DNA from: Microbacteriaceae bacterium UBA1487
GTDB lineage: Bacteria > Actinomycetota > Actinomycetes > Actinomycetales > Microbacteriaceae
DNA: 44,902 nt
Assembly: GCA_002325245.1 (NCBI GenBank)
Contig: DCRR01000008.1
Location: 19,595-64,496 of the forward strand
Reading direction: 5' to 3'
Shown here piece after piece: positions 14,526 to 22,033 of the stretch. A model generated the notes under the pieces. It was given only the letters and a program-made list of their open reading frames with translations, made no database searches and was not told where the DNA came from. Position 1 is the first letter of the stretch. The number at the start of each line of letters is the position of its first letter. Both the position numbers and the translations under genes were made by a program.

Positions 14526-16297
14526 GTGCGCATCCGGTTCTTCTCGACGCACGCGGACTCAGCGTGCGAGGCCCGCGCGGCGTGATCGTCGAGCCGGTCG
14601 ATCTGCAGGTTCGCGCGGGTCGCACCCTCGCGGTGGTCGGCGAGTCGGGGTCGGGGAAGTCTCTGACCGCGCGCGCCCTCACCGGGCTGCTCGACCCGGC
14701 CCTCTCGGCGTCCGGAACGGTGCTCTGGGGCGATCGGGAGTTCGACCTCGCGGGCGCGGTCCCGTGGGCGGGCCTCCGCGGCTCGGCGATCTCACTGCTG
14801 CTCCAGGACCCGTTCACCTCGCTCAGCCCGGTGCACCGCTGCGGCACCCAGATCGCCGACACCGTGCGCGCGCTCGCCCGTCGTCGCGGCACGCGGATGA
14901 CGGGCGCGGCGATTCGCGCCATCGTCGAGGACCGACTGCGGGAGGTGGGGCTGGACCCGGCCGTCGCGCGACGCTACCCGCATGAGCTGTCCGGCGGCAT
15001 GCGGCAGCGGGTCGCGATCGCCGCAGCGATCGCCGGCGACCCGGATGTGCTCATCGCGGACGAGCCGACGACGGCGCTCGACGCCTCCACCCAGGGCGAG
15101 GTCCTCGCCGTGCTCGCCGAGCTGCAGGAGCGGCGCGGGCTCGGCTTGATCCTGATCTCGCACGACCTCGGCGTGGTGCGCGGCTGCGCCGACGAGGTCG
15201 TCGTGCTCTACGCCGGCACGGTCGCGGAGCGCGGACCGGCGGGGGTCGTGCTGGATGCGCCCGTGCACCCGTACACGGCGCGACTGCTCGCCGCCGACCC
15301 GCCGCTGGATCACCGCCTGGCAAAGCTGGAAGGCATCCCCGGGTCGGTGCCCGCGCCCGGACAGCGCCCCGACGGCTGCGCGTTCGCCCCGCGCTGTCTG
15401 CTGGCGACCGAGCGGTGCCGCACCGAGGCGCCGGCGCTCGAGGCGGTGCCCCGCGGGGGTGTCGTCGCGTGCCACCACAGCCGCACCCCGCTCGTGATCG
15501 AGGAGCGGGGACGTGCCGCCGAGACGGTCGCGCCCGCCGCGCCAGGCGCGCTGCTGACGGTGCGCGGGCTGCGAGCCCAGCACGGCGCGACCGAGATCCT
15601 GCACGGCGTCGATCTCGATGTGGCCCCGCGCGAGATCGTCGGCGTCGTCGGCGAATCGGGCTCCGGCAAGACCACGCTGGCGCGTTGCGTGGCCGGCCTG
15701 CACGCGCCGTCGGCGGGGGAGGTCAGCCTCGACGGAAACGCGCTCGCGCGCCGTCTCGCCGACCGCGACCCGCGTGACGTGCAGATCGTGTTCCAGGACC
15801 CGTACTCGGCGCTCAACCCGCGCCTCACCATCGGCGATGCGCTGCGCGAGGCCCTCGCCGTCGGCGATCGCCCGGCGAGCGACGTCGCCGAGCTGCTCGA
15901 GAGCGTCGGGCTCCCGGCGCGCTACGCCGCTCGACGTCCGCGTGACCTCTCCGGCGGCGAGCGTCAGCGCGTCGCGATCGCCCGAGCGCTCGCCCCGCGG
16001 CCGCGGTTGCTGATCTGCGACGAATCGGTGTCGGCGCTCGATGTGTCGGTGCAGGCGCAGATCCTGGCGCTGCTGCTGCGCCTCCGCGACGAGCTCGGCA
16101 CTCCGGTGCTCGTCATCACTCACGATCTCGCGGTGGTGCGCCAGGTCTGCGACCGGGTGCTCGTGCTGCGCCGCGGTGAGATGGTGGAGTCCGGGACGGT
16201 GTCGCGCGTGTTCGATGCTCCCGAGCATCCGTACACCGCGTCGCTTCTCGCCGCCAGCGAGATCACGGCCGAACGGAAGGAGCCGACCCGCGCATGA
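14522..16297 (+). CDS. Fused double ATPase of the peptide ABC transporter (DppD-DppF)
   Basis: A 591-residue fusion of the two nucleotide-binding subunits that are separate proteins in most Opp/Dpp systems. First domain (about 1-255): Walker A GESGSGKSLTAR, signature LSGGMRQRVAIA, Walker B VLIADEPTTALD, H-loop ISHDLG. It is followed by the oligopeptide C-terminal region with four Cys (GCAFAPRC, ERC, ACHH), the arrangement known to hold an iron-sulfur cluster in some Dpp ATPases. Second domain (about 340-585): Walker A GESGSGKTTLAR, signature LSGGERQRVAIARAL, Walker B LLICDESVSALD, H-loop ITHDLA. Both sites look catalytically intact. GTG 14522 overlaps the permease stop; the last codons overlap the start of the cysteine peptidase (ATGA). 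Confidence 0.92.
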   Translation: MSAHPVLLDARGLSVRGPRGVIVEPVDLQVRAGRTLAVVGESGSGKSLTARALTGLLDPALSASGTVLWGDREFDLAGAVPWAGLRGSAISLLLQDPFTSLSPVHRCGTQIADTVRALARRRGTRMTGAAIRAIVEDRLREVGLDPAVARRYPHELSGGMRQRVAIAAAIAGDPDVLIADEPTTALDASTQGEVLAVLAELQERRGLGLILISHDLGVVRGCADEVVVLYAGTVAERGPAGVVLDAPVHPYTARLLAADPPLDHRLAKLEGIPGSVPAPGQRPDGCAFAPRCLLATERCRTEAPALEAVPRGGVVACHHSRTPLVIEERGRAAETVAPAAPGALLTVRGLRAQHGATEILHGVDLDVAPREIVGVVGESGSGKTTLARCVAGLHAPSAGEVSLDGNALARRLADRDPRDVQIVFQDPYSALNPRLTIGDALREALAVGDRPASDVAELLESVGLPARYAARRPRDLSGGERQRVAIARALAPRPRLLICDESVSALDVSVQAQILALLLRLRDELGTPVLVITHDLAVVRQVCDRVLVLRRGEMVESGTVSRVFDAPEHPYTASLLAASEITAERKEPTRA

Positions 16298-17379
16298 GCG
16301 AGACGACGTCGCAGCCTCGCGTGCCGGCCATTGCCGAGCTCGCCCCCACGATCCCCGCGCTCGAGCAGTCGCCGGGGCTCGCGCTGCCGGATTCGGCGAC
16401 GGAGGTGTGGGCACGCCCGACCGGGAGCGCGATCGTGCACCGGGCGCTGCTCGGGGAGGCCGCGGCCCCGCTCGCCGGGGCGCTGCTGCGACGCCGCCCG
16501 CAGACGGTCGGCTCGGTCATCACCGGCGCGTTCGGCGCCGCAGACGACCTGGCACTCGTGATCGCGGCGCTCGTCGCGCGCGAGAGCGAGGCCGGGCATC
16601 CGCTGCTCAAGTGGGAGGTGCGGCCGGGGCAGGACGTCGACCCCGCGGCGCACGGCTTCCGGGCGCTGCGCACGCCGCACCGCTCGGGCGACGGCACCGA
16701 ACCCGGCATTCGCGGCTGGGTTCGCGACCTCGTCGACTGGCCGCGCGGCGAGGTGGCCTACTACCGCCAGACCACCGACTTCACCTGCGGTGGCGTCTCG
16801 GCGCTGCTGGCGCTCGAGGCGGTGGGGGAGCGACTGCTCGGCGACGACGTCGACGCGAACCGGCTGACCGAGCTGCGCACCTGGAGGACCGCCACCAACG
16901 TGCCGGCCTGCGATCCGCTGGCCCTCGCGGTCACCGTCGATCGGCTGCGCGGCGACGCCCACCGGGTCGAGGTCTACCTCGACACCGACGAGCCCGTGCT
17001 GCTGGAGGATCTCGACGATCCGGCCGAGCTGTCCTTCCGCGCCGATCTGCAGCGCCTCGCCGCCCGGGAGCTCGCCGAGCGCGAGGTGGTCTGGCACCAC
17101 GAGCGGCTCGGCATGGACCAGGTCGCCGCGGCCGTGGGGGCGGGTGCGGTCGCGATCCTCCTGATCGACCTCGAACCGCTCATCGACGACCCGACGCCGC
17201 ACTGGGTGGTCGCCTCCGCCGTGCGCGACGGCGTGCTGCTGATCGACGACCCCTGGGTCGAGACCGAGATCGGCGAGAGCTGGGTGATGACCCACGAGCT
17301 GCCGATGACCGGGGATGCGCTCGACGGCGTGGTGCGCTGGGGTCGCGGCTACCGCGGCGTCATCCTGCTGCACCGCTGA
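16294..17379 (+). CDS. C39-like papain-fold cysteine peptidase coupled to the peptide importer
   Basis: A 361-residue protein without signal peptide or membrane helix, hence probably cytoplasmic. Residues 1-150 are an N-terminal domain rich in Ala/Arg (WARPTGSAIVHRALLGE, then LVIAALVARESEAGHPLL) that I do not recognise. The C-terminal half has the Peptidase_C39-like signature: YYRQTTDFTCGGVSALLALEA with the nucleophile Cys, later PHWVVASAV with the likely catalytic His, and LLIDDPWVE with the supporting Asp. Those three and the upstream Gln complete the triad and oxyanion set. The ATG overlaps the ATPase stop, making it the fifth coupled gene of the importer operon. C39 peptidases normally trim double-Gly leaders as part of exporters; here the neighbour is an importer, so cleavage of imported peptides or amide bonds is inferred. 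It could instead be an amidase or acyltransferase of the same fold. Confidence 0.75.
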   Translation: MSETTSQPRVPAIAELAPTIPALEQSPGLALPDSATEVWARPTGSAIVHRALLGEAAAPLAGALLRRRPQTVGSVITGAFGAADDLALVIAALVARESEAGHPLLKWEVRPGQDVDPAAHGFRALRTPHRSGDGTEPGIRGWVRDLVDWPRGEVAYYRQTTDFTCGGVSALLALEAVGERLLGDDVDANRLTELRTWRTATNVPACDPLALAVTVDRLRGDAHRVEVYLDTDEPVLLEDLDDPAELSFRADLQRLAARELAEREVVWHHERLGMDQVAAAVGAGAVAILLIDLEPLIDDPTPHWVVASAVRDGVLLIDDPWVETEIGESWVMTHELPMTGDALDGVVRWGRGYRGVILLHR

Positions 17380-17402
17380 GTGGGGCCGGGGATCTGGCTG
17401 GC

Positions 17403-17408
17403 TAGGCT
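17403..17408 (+). promoter_or_regulatory. -10 box (TAGGCT) of uppS, leaderless arrangement
   Basis: TAGGCT, then GACACG (6 bases), then the GTG start of uppS. No Shine-Dalgarno sequence lies between, so transcription likely begins at the start codon. This gives uppS its own promoter downstream of the importer operon. Confidence 0.65.
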
Positions 17409-17414
17409 GACACG

Positions 17415-18215
17415 GTGACCTCGACCACGCATCCCGATGCGGAGCCGTTCCGGCCTCTCGACTGGACCGGGCTCTACCCGCCTGCGTTCCCCGGCGGGTC
17501 GGTTCCCGCGCACGTGGCGATCGTGATGGACGGCAACGGGCGCTGGGCCAACCAGCGCGGCCTCACCCGCACGCAGGGGCACCAGGCGGGCGAGGCGGCG
17601 CTGCTCGATGTTGTCGCCGGGGCGATCCAGGCCGGGGTGAAGCACCTCAGTGTCTACGCGTTCTCGACCGAGAACTGGAAGCGCAGCCCCGACGAGGTGC
17701 GCTTCCTGATGGGATTCAACCGGGACGTGCTGCACCGGCGCCGCGACCAGCTGAACGACTGGGGCGTGCGGGTGCGCTGGGCGGGGCGGCGCCCGAAGCT
17801 GTGGCGCAGCGTGATCGACGAGCTGCAGTTCGCCGAGCGCCTCACCGCGGGCAATTCGACGCTCACCCTGACGATGTGCGTCAACTACGGCGGCCGCACC
17901 GAGCTCGCGGACGCCGTGCGCGAGATCGCGGCGGAGGCGGCGGCGGGGCGGCTGAATCCGGCTCGCATCAGCGAGAAGACGATCCAGAAGCACCTGTACG
18001 TGCCCGACCTGCCGGACGTCGACCTGTTCGTGCGCAGCTCGGGGGAGCAGCGCACCAGCAACTTCCAGCTCTGGCAGGCGGCCTACGCCGAGATGGTGTT
18101 CCTCGACACACTGTGGCCGGACTTCTCGCGCGAAGACCTGTGGCGCGCGATCGGGATGTACGTCGGACGAGACCGACGCTTCGGCGGCGCCATCGACGCC
18201 CCGAAGCCCCGCTGA
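17415..18215 (+). CDS. uppS: Isoprenyl (undecaprenyl/decaprenyl) diphosphate synthase, cis type
   Basis: A 266-residue cis-prenyltransferase that extends farnesyl or shorter diphosphates with isopentenyl diphosphate to make the lipid carrier for peptidoglycan. Signatures: VAIVMDGNGRWANQRGL with the metal Asp, GHQAGEAALLDVV, YAFSTENWKRSPDEV, NYGGRTELADAV, and the C-terminal DLFVRSSGEQRTSNFQLWQ, then YAEMVFLDTLWPDF. The chain length of the product cannot be read from sequence with certainty. A GTG start immediately follows the leaderless promoter. In M. tuberculosis the homologue (Rv2361c) follows recO directly. Confidence 0.93.
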   Translation: MTSTTHPDAEPFRPLDWTGLYPPAFPGGSVPAHVAIVMDGNGRWANQRGLTRTQGHQAGEAALLDVVAGAIQAGVKHLSVYAFSTENWKRSPDEVRFLMGFNRDVLHRRRDQLNDWGVRVRWAGRRPKLWRSVIDELQFAERLTAGNSTLTLTMCVNYGGRTELADAVREIAAEAAAGRLNPARISEKTIQKHLYVPDLPDVDLFVRSSGEQRTSNFQLWQAAYAEMVFLDTLWPDFSREDLWRAIGMYVGRDRRFGGAIDAPKPR

Positions 18216-18258
18216 CCCGTCACGAGCCGCGATCGCGCCGCCGTGTCGCACGGGTTCG

Positions 18259-18318
18259 GGTCAGCCTGACCTGAAGTGCTAGAATCTGTTCGGGTTGAAA
18301 TGACTCTTACACCGAGTC
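18259..18318 (+). promoter_or_regulatory. nrtR-nad operon promoter with two candidate operators
   Basis: An extended -10 TGCTAGAAT (hexamer 18280-18285) predicts a start near 18292. Just upstream, in the -35 region, lies GGTCAgccTGACC (18259-18271). Just downstream of the start lies GACTC-N7-GAGTC (18302-18318), itself nested between GTTCGGG and CCCGGGAAC. Either palindrome could be the NrtR operator. The 5' leader (about 55 nt) ends with AAGGAG before the ATG. Confidence 0.5.
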
Positions 18319-18346
18319 GCCCGGGAACGGCACGGAAGGAGTCACG

Positions 18347-19102
18347 ATGGATGTCGATCGGCAGCTCTCGCTCGCGGTCTCGACCGTGATCTTCGCGCTG
18401 CGCCCGCATCCGATCTCCGGCCGCAGCGTCGTCAGCCTGCCGCTCGTGCGCCGCACGCGCGAGCCGTTCGCCGAGCGCTGGGCGCTGCCTGGCGGCTGGG
18501 CCGACCCGGCCGAGGGGCTCGAGCAGACCGCGGCACGCAACCTCGTCGAGACGACCGGGGTGCGCCCCGGGTACCTCGAGCAGCTCTACTGCTTCGGCGC
18601 CCCCGAGCGCTCGCCCAGCGGCCGCGTCGTCAGCGTCGTCTACTGGGCGCTCGTCGCCCCCGAGCAGACCGACGCCGACCGCGAGGCCGACAACGTGCGC
18701 TGGTTCGCGGCCGACGAGCTGCCCGAGCTCGCCTTCGACCACAACCTGATCGTCGAATACGCGCTCTGGCGCCTGCGCAACAAGCTCGAATACAGCCAGA
18801 TCGCGCACGCGCTGCTCGGGGAGACCTTCACGCTCAGCGAGCTGCGCCAGGTGCACGAGGCGGTGCTCGACCGCGAACTCGACCCCGCCAACTTCCGGCG
18901 TCAGATGGAATCCTCCGGCGCCCTCGTCGCCACCGACGAGCGCGTCGTCGGCGGGCGCCATCGTCCGCCGCGCCTGTACCGCTACGACTCCGCGGCGGCG
19001 CTCGTCGACCACGGCCCCCTGACCGAGCACCACGGCCTCGCCCGCGCGGGCGCCCCGACCATCACCCCTGCAGGAGAGGACGCCGACCATGGCCTCCGTT
19101 GA
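18347..19102 (+). CDS. nrtR: NrtR-type Nudix-related repressor of NAD synthesis
   Basis: A 251-residue protein with an N-terminal Nudix-like domain (about 5-140) and a C-terminal winged helix (about 145-225: YSQIAHALLGETFTLSELRQVHEAVLD ... NFRRQMESSG, then VVGGRHRPPRLYRYD). The Nudix box reads GGWADPAEGLEQTAARNLVETTGV in two halves; RNxxET replaces the catalytic RExxEE, so hydrolysis is probably lost, as in known NrtR repressors that sense ADP-ribose-type ligands. It is the first gene of the nadA-nadB-nadC operon, matching the mycobacterial arrangement where the NrtR homologue controls these genes. AAGGAG lies 5-6 bases before the ATG. Its last 14 bases overlap nadA. Confidence 0.85.
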   Translation: MDVDRQLSLAVSTVIFALRPHPISGRSVVSLPLVRRTREPFAERWALPGGWADPAEGLEQTAARNLVETTGVRPGYLEQLYCFGAPERSPSGRVVSVVYWALVAPEQTDADREADNVRWFAADELPELAFDHNLIVEYALWRLRNKLEYSQIAHALLGETFTLSELRQVHEAVLDRELDPANFRRQMESSGALVATDERVVGGRHRPPRLYRYDSAAALVDHGPLTEHHGLARAGAPTITPAGEDADHGLR

Positions 19103-20399
19103 CACCACCATTCAGCTGATCCGCACCACGGGTCGCAACGCCGAAGGGCAGCCGCAAGAGGCCTGCAGTCCGGCGCTCGCGAAGAGCCCGTGGGATTTCG
19201 ATCGGGAGCTGCAGTACGGCCCCGGCTCGTCCATGGGCGACGTGATCCCGACCGGCTCACCGCGCCAGGGTGCGATCCCGCGGGAGTACCAGGACGCCAC
19301 CCCCGAGGAGCTGGATGCGCGCATCCGCGCCGCCAAGGCGGCGCTTGGCGACCGCGTCGTCGTGCTCGGCCACTTCTACCAGCGCGACGAGGTCGTCGAG
19401 CACGCCGACTTCCTCGGCGACAGCTTCCAGCTGGCCAACGCCGCCCAGACGGTGCCGAACGCCGAGGCGATCATCTTCTGCGGCGTGCACTTCATGGCCG
19501 AGACCGCCGACATCCTCGCTCGCGACGACCAGGCGGTCATCCTGCCGAATCTCGCCGCCGGCTGCTCGATGGCCGACATGGCCGACGAGGACTCCGTCGA
19601 GGAGGCCTGGGCCGAGCTCGAAGCGATCTACGGCACCGAGCCGGACGCCGACGGCAAGGCGCCGATCATCCCCGTCACCTACATGAACTCCTCCGCCGCG
19701 CTCAAGGCGTTCTGCGGTCGCCACGGCGGCATCGTCTGCACCAGTTCGAACGCCGAGACGGTGCTCGAGTGGGCGTTCGAGCGCGGGCAGCGCGTGCTGT
19801 TCTTCCCCGACCAGCACCTGGGACGCAACACTGCCAAGAAGATGGGAGTGCCCCTCGAGCGCATGCCGATGTGGAACCCGCGGAAGCCGATGGGTGGCAA
19901 CACCGCCGACGAGCTGCTCGATGCTCGGGTGGTGCTCTGGCACGGTTTCTGCAGCGTGCACAAGCGCTTCAGCGTCGCGCAGATCGAGCAGGCTCGAGCC
20001 GAGCACCCGGGCGTGCAGGTGATCGTGCACCCGGAGTGCCCGATGCCCGTCGTCGACGCTGCCGACTCGGCCGGATCGACCGACTTCATCCGCAAGGCGA
20101 TCGCCGCCGCCACCGAGCCCACCACGTTCGCGGTCGGCACCGAGATCAACATGGTCAACCGCCTGGCTGCCGAGTTCCCGCAGCACGAGATCTTCTGCCT
20201 CGACCCCGTGGTGTGCCCGTGCTCGACGATGTACCGCATCCACCCCGGCTACCTGGCCTGGGTGCTCGAGGCGCTCGTGCGCGGTGAGGTGCTGAACCAG
20301 ATCCGCGTTGCCGACGACGTTGCGGCGGATGCCCGCGTCGCACTTGAGCGCATGCTCGCCGCCCTGCCCAAGGACGCGGCCCCCACTATGAAGGACTGA
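19089..20399 (+). CDS. nadA: Quinolinate synthase
   Basis: NadA condenses iminoaspartate (from NadB) with dihydroxyacetone phosphate to quinolinate using a [4Fe-4S] cluster. The protein has 436 residues, long for the family because of an N-terminal extension of about 70 residues (with SPWDFDRELQYGPG). Core motifs: VVVLGHFYQRDEVVEHADFLGDS split by a few residues, IIFCGVHFMAETADIL, NLAAGCSMADMA, TYMNSSAALKAF, CTSSNAETVLEW, FFPDQHLGRNTA, HPECPMPVVDAAD and LDPVVCPCSTMYRIHP. The three cluster ligands are the Cys in FCGVH, HPEC and VCPC. The ATG lies inside the end of nrtR (overlap 14 bp) with GGAGAGG about 10 bases upstream. The Fe-S requirement fits the cysteine desulfurase at the end of the operon. 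Confidence 0.95.
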   Translation: MASVDTTIQLIRTTGRNAEGQPQEACSPALAKSPWDFDRELQYGPGSSMGDVIPTGSPRQGAIPREYQDATPEELDARIRAAKAALGDRVVVLGHFYQRDEVVEHADFLGDSFQLANAAQTVPNAEAIIFCGVHFMAETADILARDDQAVILPNLAAGCSMADMADEDSVEEAWAELEAIYGTEPDADGKAPIIPVTYMNSSAALKAFCGRHGGIVCTSSNAETVLEWAFERGQRVLFFPDQHLGRNTAKKMGVPLERMPMWNPRKPMGGNTADELLDARVVLWHGFCSVHKRFSVAQIEQARAEHPGVQVIVHPECPMPVVDAADSAGSTDFIRKAIAAATEPTTFAVGTEINMVNRLAAEFPQHEIFCLDPVVCPCSTMYRIHPGYLAWVLEALVRGEVLNQIRVADDVAADARVALERMLAALPKDAAPTMKD

Positions 20400-20401
20400 G
20401 G

Positions 20402-22033
20402 ATGCGCGTCGTCGTCGTCGGGACCGGGATCGCCGGCCTCATCACCGCCTACCGCGCGAGCGCGAACCACGACGTGGTGCTCGTGACGAAGGCAGAGTTG
20501 GCCGAGAGTAACACCAAGTACGCGCAGGGCGGGATCGCCGCGGCGATGTTCCCGGACGACAGCGTCGACTCGCACGTCGAGGACACCCTCGTCGCCGGGG
20601 CGGGCCTGTGCGACCGGAACGCCGTCGAGGTGCTCTGCGGCGAGGGCCCGCAGCGGGTGCGCGACCTGATCGCGCTCGGCGTCGAGTTCGACCGCGCGAG
20701 CGAGGAGCCGGATGCGGAACTCGCGCGCGGCCACGAGGCGGCGCACTCGCACCGCCGCGTGCTGCACGCCGGCGGCGATGCCACCGGGCTCGCGATCGAG
20801 GTGGCACTGCTGCGCGCGGTCAAGCGTCTCGCGGTGGAAGTGCACGAGCACACCTTCCTGCGCGACCTGATCGTCGACACCGATGAGACGGGCGCCCGCC
20901 GCGTCGTGGGCGTCGAGGCCATCGACCCCGACGGGCGCGAGATGACCATCGCCGCCGACGCCGTGGTGCTCGCCAGCGGCGGCGCCGGACAGCTCTACCG
21001 CCACACCACCAACCCCGAGGTCACGACCGGCGACGGGGTGGCGATCGCCTACCGCGCCGGGGCCGCGGTGCAGGATCTGGAGTTCTTCCAGTTCCACCCG
21101 ACCTCGCTCGCCGTGCCCGGCAACCCGCTCGTCTCCGAGGCGGTGCGCGGCGAGGGCGCGATCCTCGTCGACGAGAACGGGCACCGCTTCATGTTCGACG
21201 TGCACCCCGACGGCGAACTCGCCCCGCGCGATGTCGTGGCCCGTGGGATCGCTGCCGCCATGGCGGCGCAGGGCGGCCGGCCGGTGCTCCTTGACGCCAC
21301 CGCCCTTGGCGGCGAGTTCCTCGCCGAGCGCTTCCCCGGCATCACGCGCGTCGTCACCGAGCACGGCTTCGACTGGGGGAGGGAGCCGATTCCGGTGACG
21401 CCCGCCGCGCACTACTGGATGGGCGGGGTGCGCACCGACACCTCCGGCCGGTCGAGCCTCGCCGGACTGTACGCGGTCGGCGAGACCAGCTGCACGGGTG
21501 TGCACGGGGCCAACCGGCTCGCCTCCAACTCGCTGCTGGAATCGCTCGTCTTCGCCTGGCGGGCCGCGGATGCGCTGGACCTGCCGCCGCATCCGCTCGC
21601 CCTGGACCCGGCCGCCGTCGCCCCGGCCGCCGCGACCCCACCTCCCGCCGGCGTCGACGAAATGCAGGAGAAAGCGGCGGATGCCGACCTCGCCTCCCAG
21701 CAAACAGGCGGCGAGGTCTTCGCGCGTCCTGCATTTCGTGAGCTGATGTGGGAGCGGGTGGGGCTCGAGCGCGACGCCGAAGGGCTGCGCGCCGCCGCCG
21801 CGCGTCTCGCGGGAATGCGCGTCGTCGGCGACACGATCGACGATCACGAAGACCGCAACCTGCTCGAGCTGGGCCGCCTCATGGTGGCGGCGGCGCTGCG
21901 CCGCGAGGAGTCGCGCGGCGCGCACGCCCGTCGCGACTTCCCCGAGACCGAGGAGGCGTTCGCGCGTTCATTCCTGTGGGTGCATGAGTCGGCTCGCGCC
22001 ACCGACCGGGTCGTGGCGGAGGTGCTGGCATGA
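20402..22033 (+). CDS. nadB: L-aspartate oxidase with an in-frame palindromic insertion
   Basis: NadB oxidises L-aspartate to iminoaspartate with FAD. It has 543 residues. Motifs: FAD-binding VVVVGTGIAGLITAYRA, SNTKYAQGGIAAAM, HSHRRVLHAGGDATG, ASGGAGQLYRHTTNP, DLEFFQFHPTSLA, HYWMGGVRTDTSGRSS and GVHGANRLASNSLLESLVF. The C-terminal helical domain restarts at LMWERVGLERDAEGL. Between the two domains lies an Ala/Pro-rich linker plus about 28 residues (DEMQEKAADADLASQQ, then TGGEVFARPAFRE) encoded by a perfect-armed palindromic element (21657-21739). The insertion keeps frame and sits outside catalytic motifs. The gene starts 2 bases after nadA and ends in an ATGA overlap with nadC. Confidence 0.95.
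   Translation: MRVVVVGTGIAGLITAYRASANHDVVLVTKAELAESNTKYAQGGIAAAMFPDDSVDSHVEDTLVAGAGLCDRNAVEVLCGEGPQRVRDLIALGVEFDRASEEPDAELARGHEAAHSHRRVLHAGGDATGLAIEVALLRAVKRLAVEVHEHTFLRDLIVDTDETGARRVVGVEAIDPDGREMTIAADAVVLASGGAGQLYRHTTNPEVTTGDGVAIAYRAGAAVQDLEFFQFHPTSLAVPGNPLVSEAVRGEGAILVDENGHRFMFDVHPDGELAPRDVVARGIAAAMAAQGGRPVLLDATALGGEFLAERFPGITRVVTEHGFDWGREPIPVTPAAHYWMGGVRTDTSGRSSLAGLYAVGETSCTGVHGANRLASNSLLESLVFAWRAADALDLPPHPLALDPAAVAPAAATPPPAGVDEMQEKAADADLASQQTGGEVFARPAFRELMWERVGLERDAEGLRAAAARLAGMRVVGDTIDDHEDRNLLELGRLMVAAALRREESRGAHARRDFPETEEAFARSFLWVHESARATDRVVAEVLA
21657..21739. repeat. Palindromic element inside nadB (83 bp, nested inverted repeats)
   Basis: Outer arms ACGAAATGCAGGA (21657-21669) and TCCTGCATTTCGT (21727-21739) are a perfect 13-bp inverted repeat. 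Inner arms GACCTCGCC (21686-21694) and GGCGAGGTC (21710-21718) are a perfect 9-bp inverted repeat. The AT-rich ends contrast with the surrounding code. The whole is read in frame as part of NadB. From memory, palindromic elements with ends like CGAAATGCAGGA recur in Microbacteriaceae genomes; no second copy was seen in this window. Confidence 0.8.
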
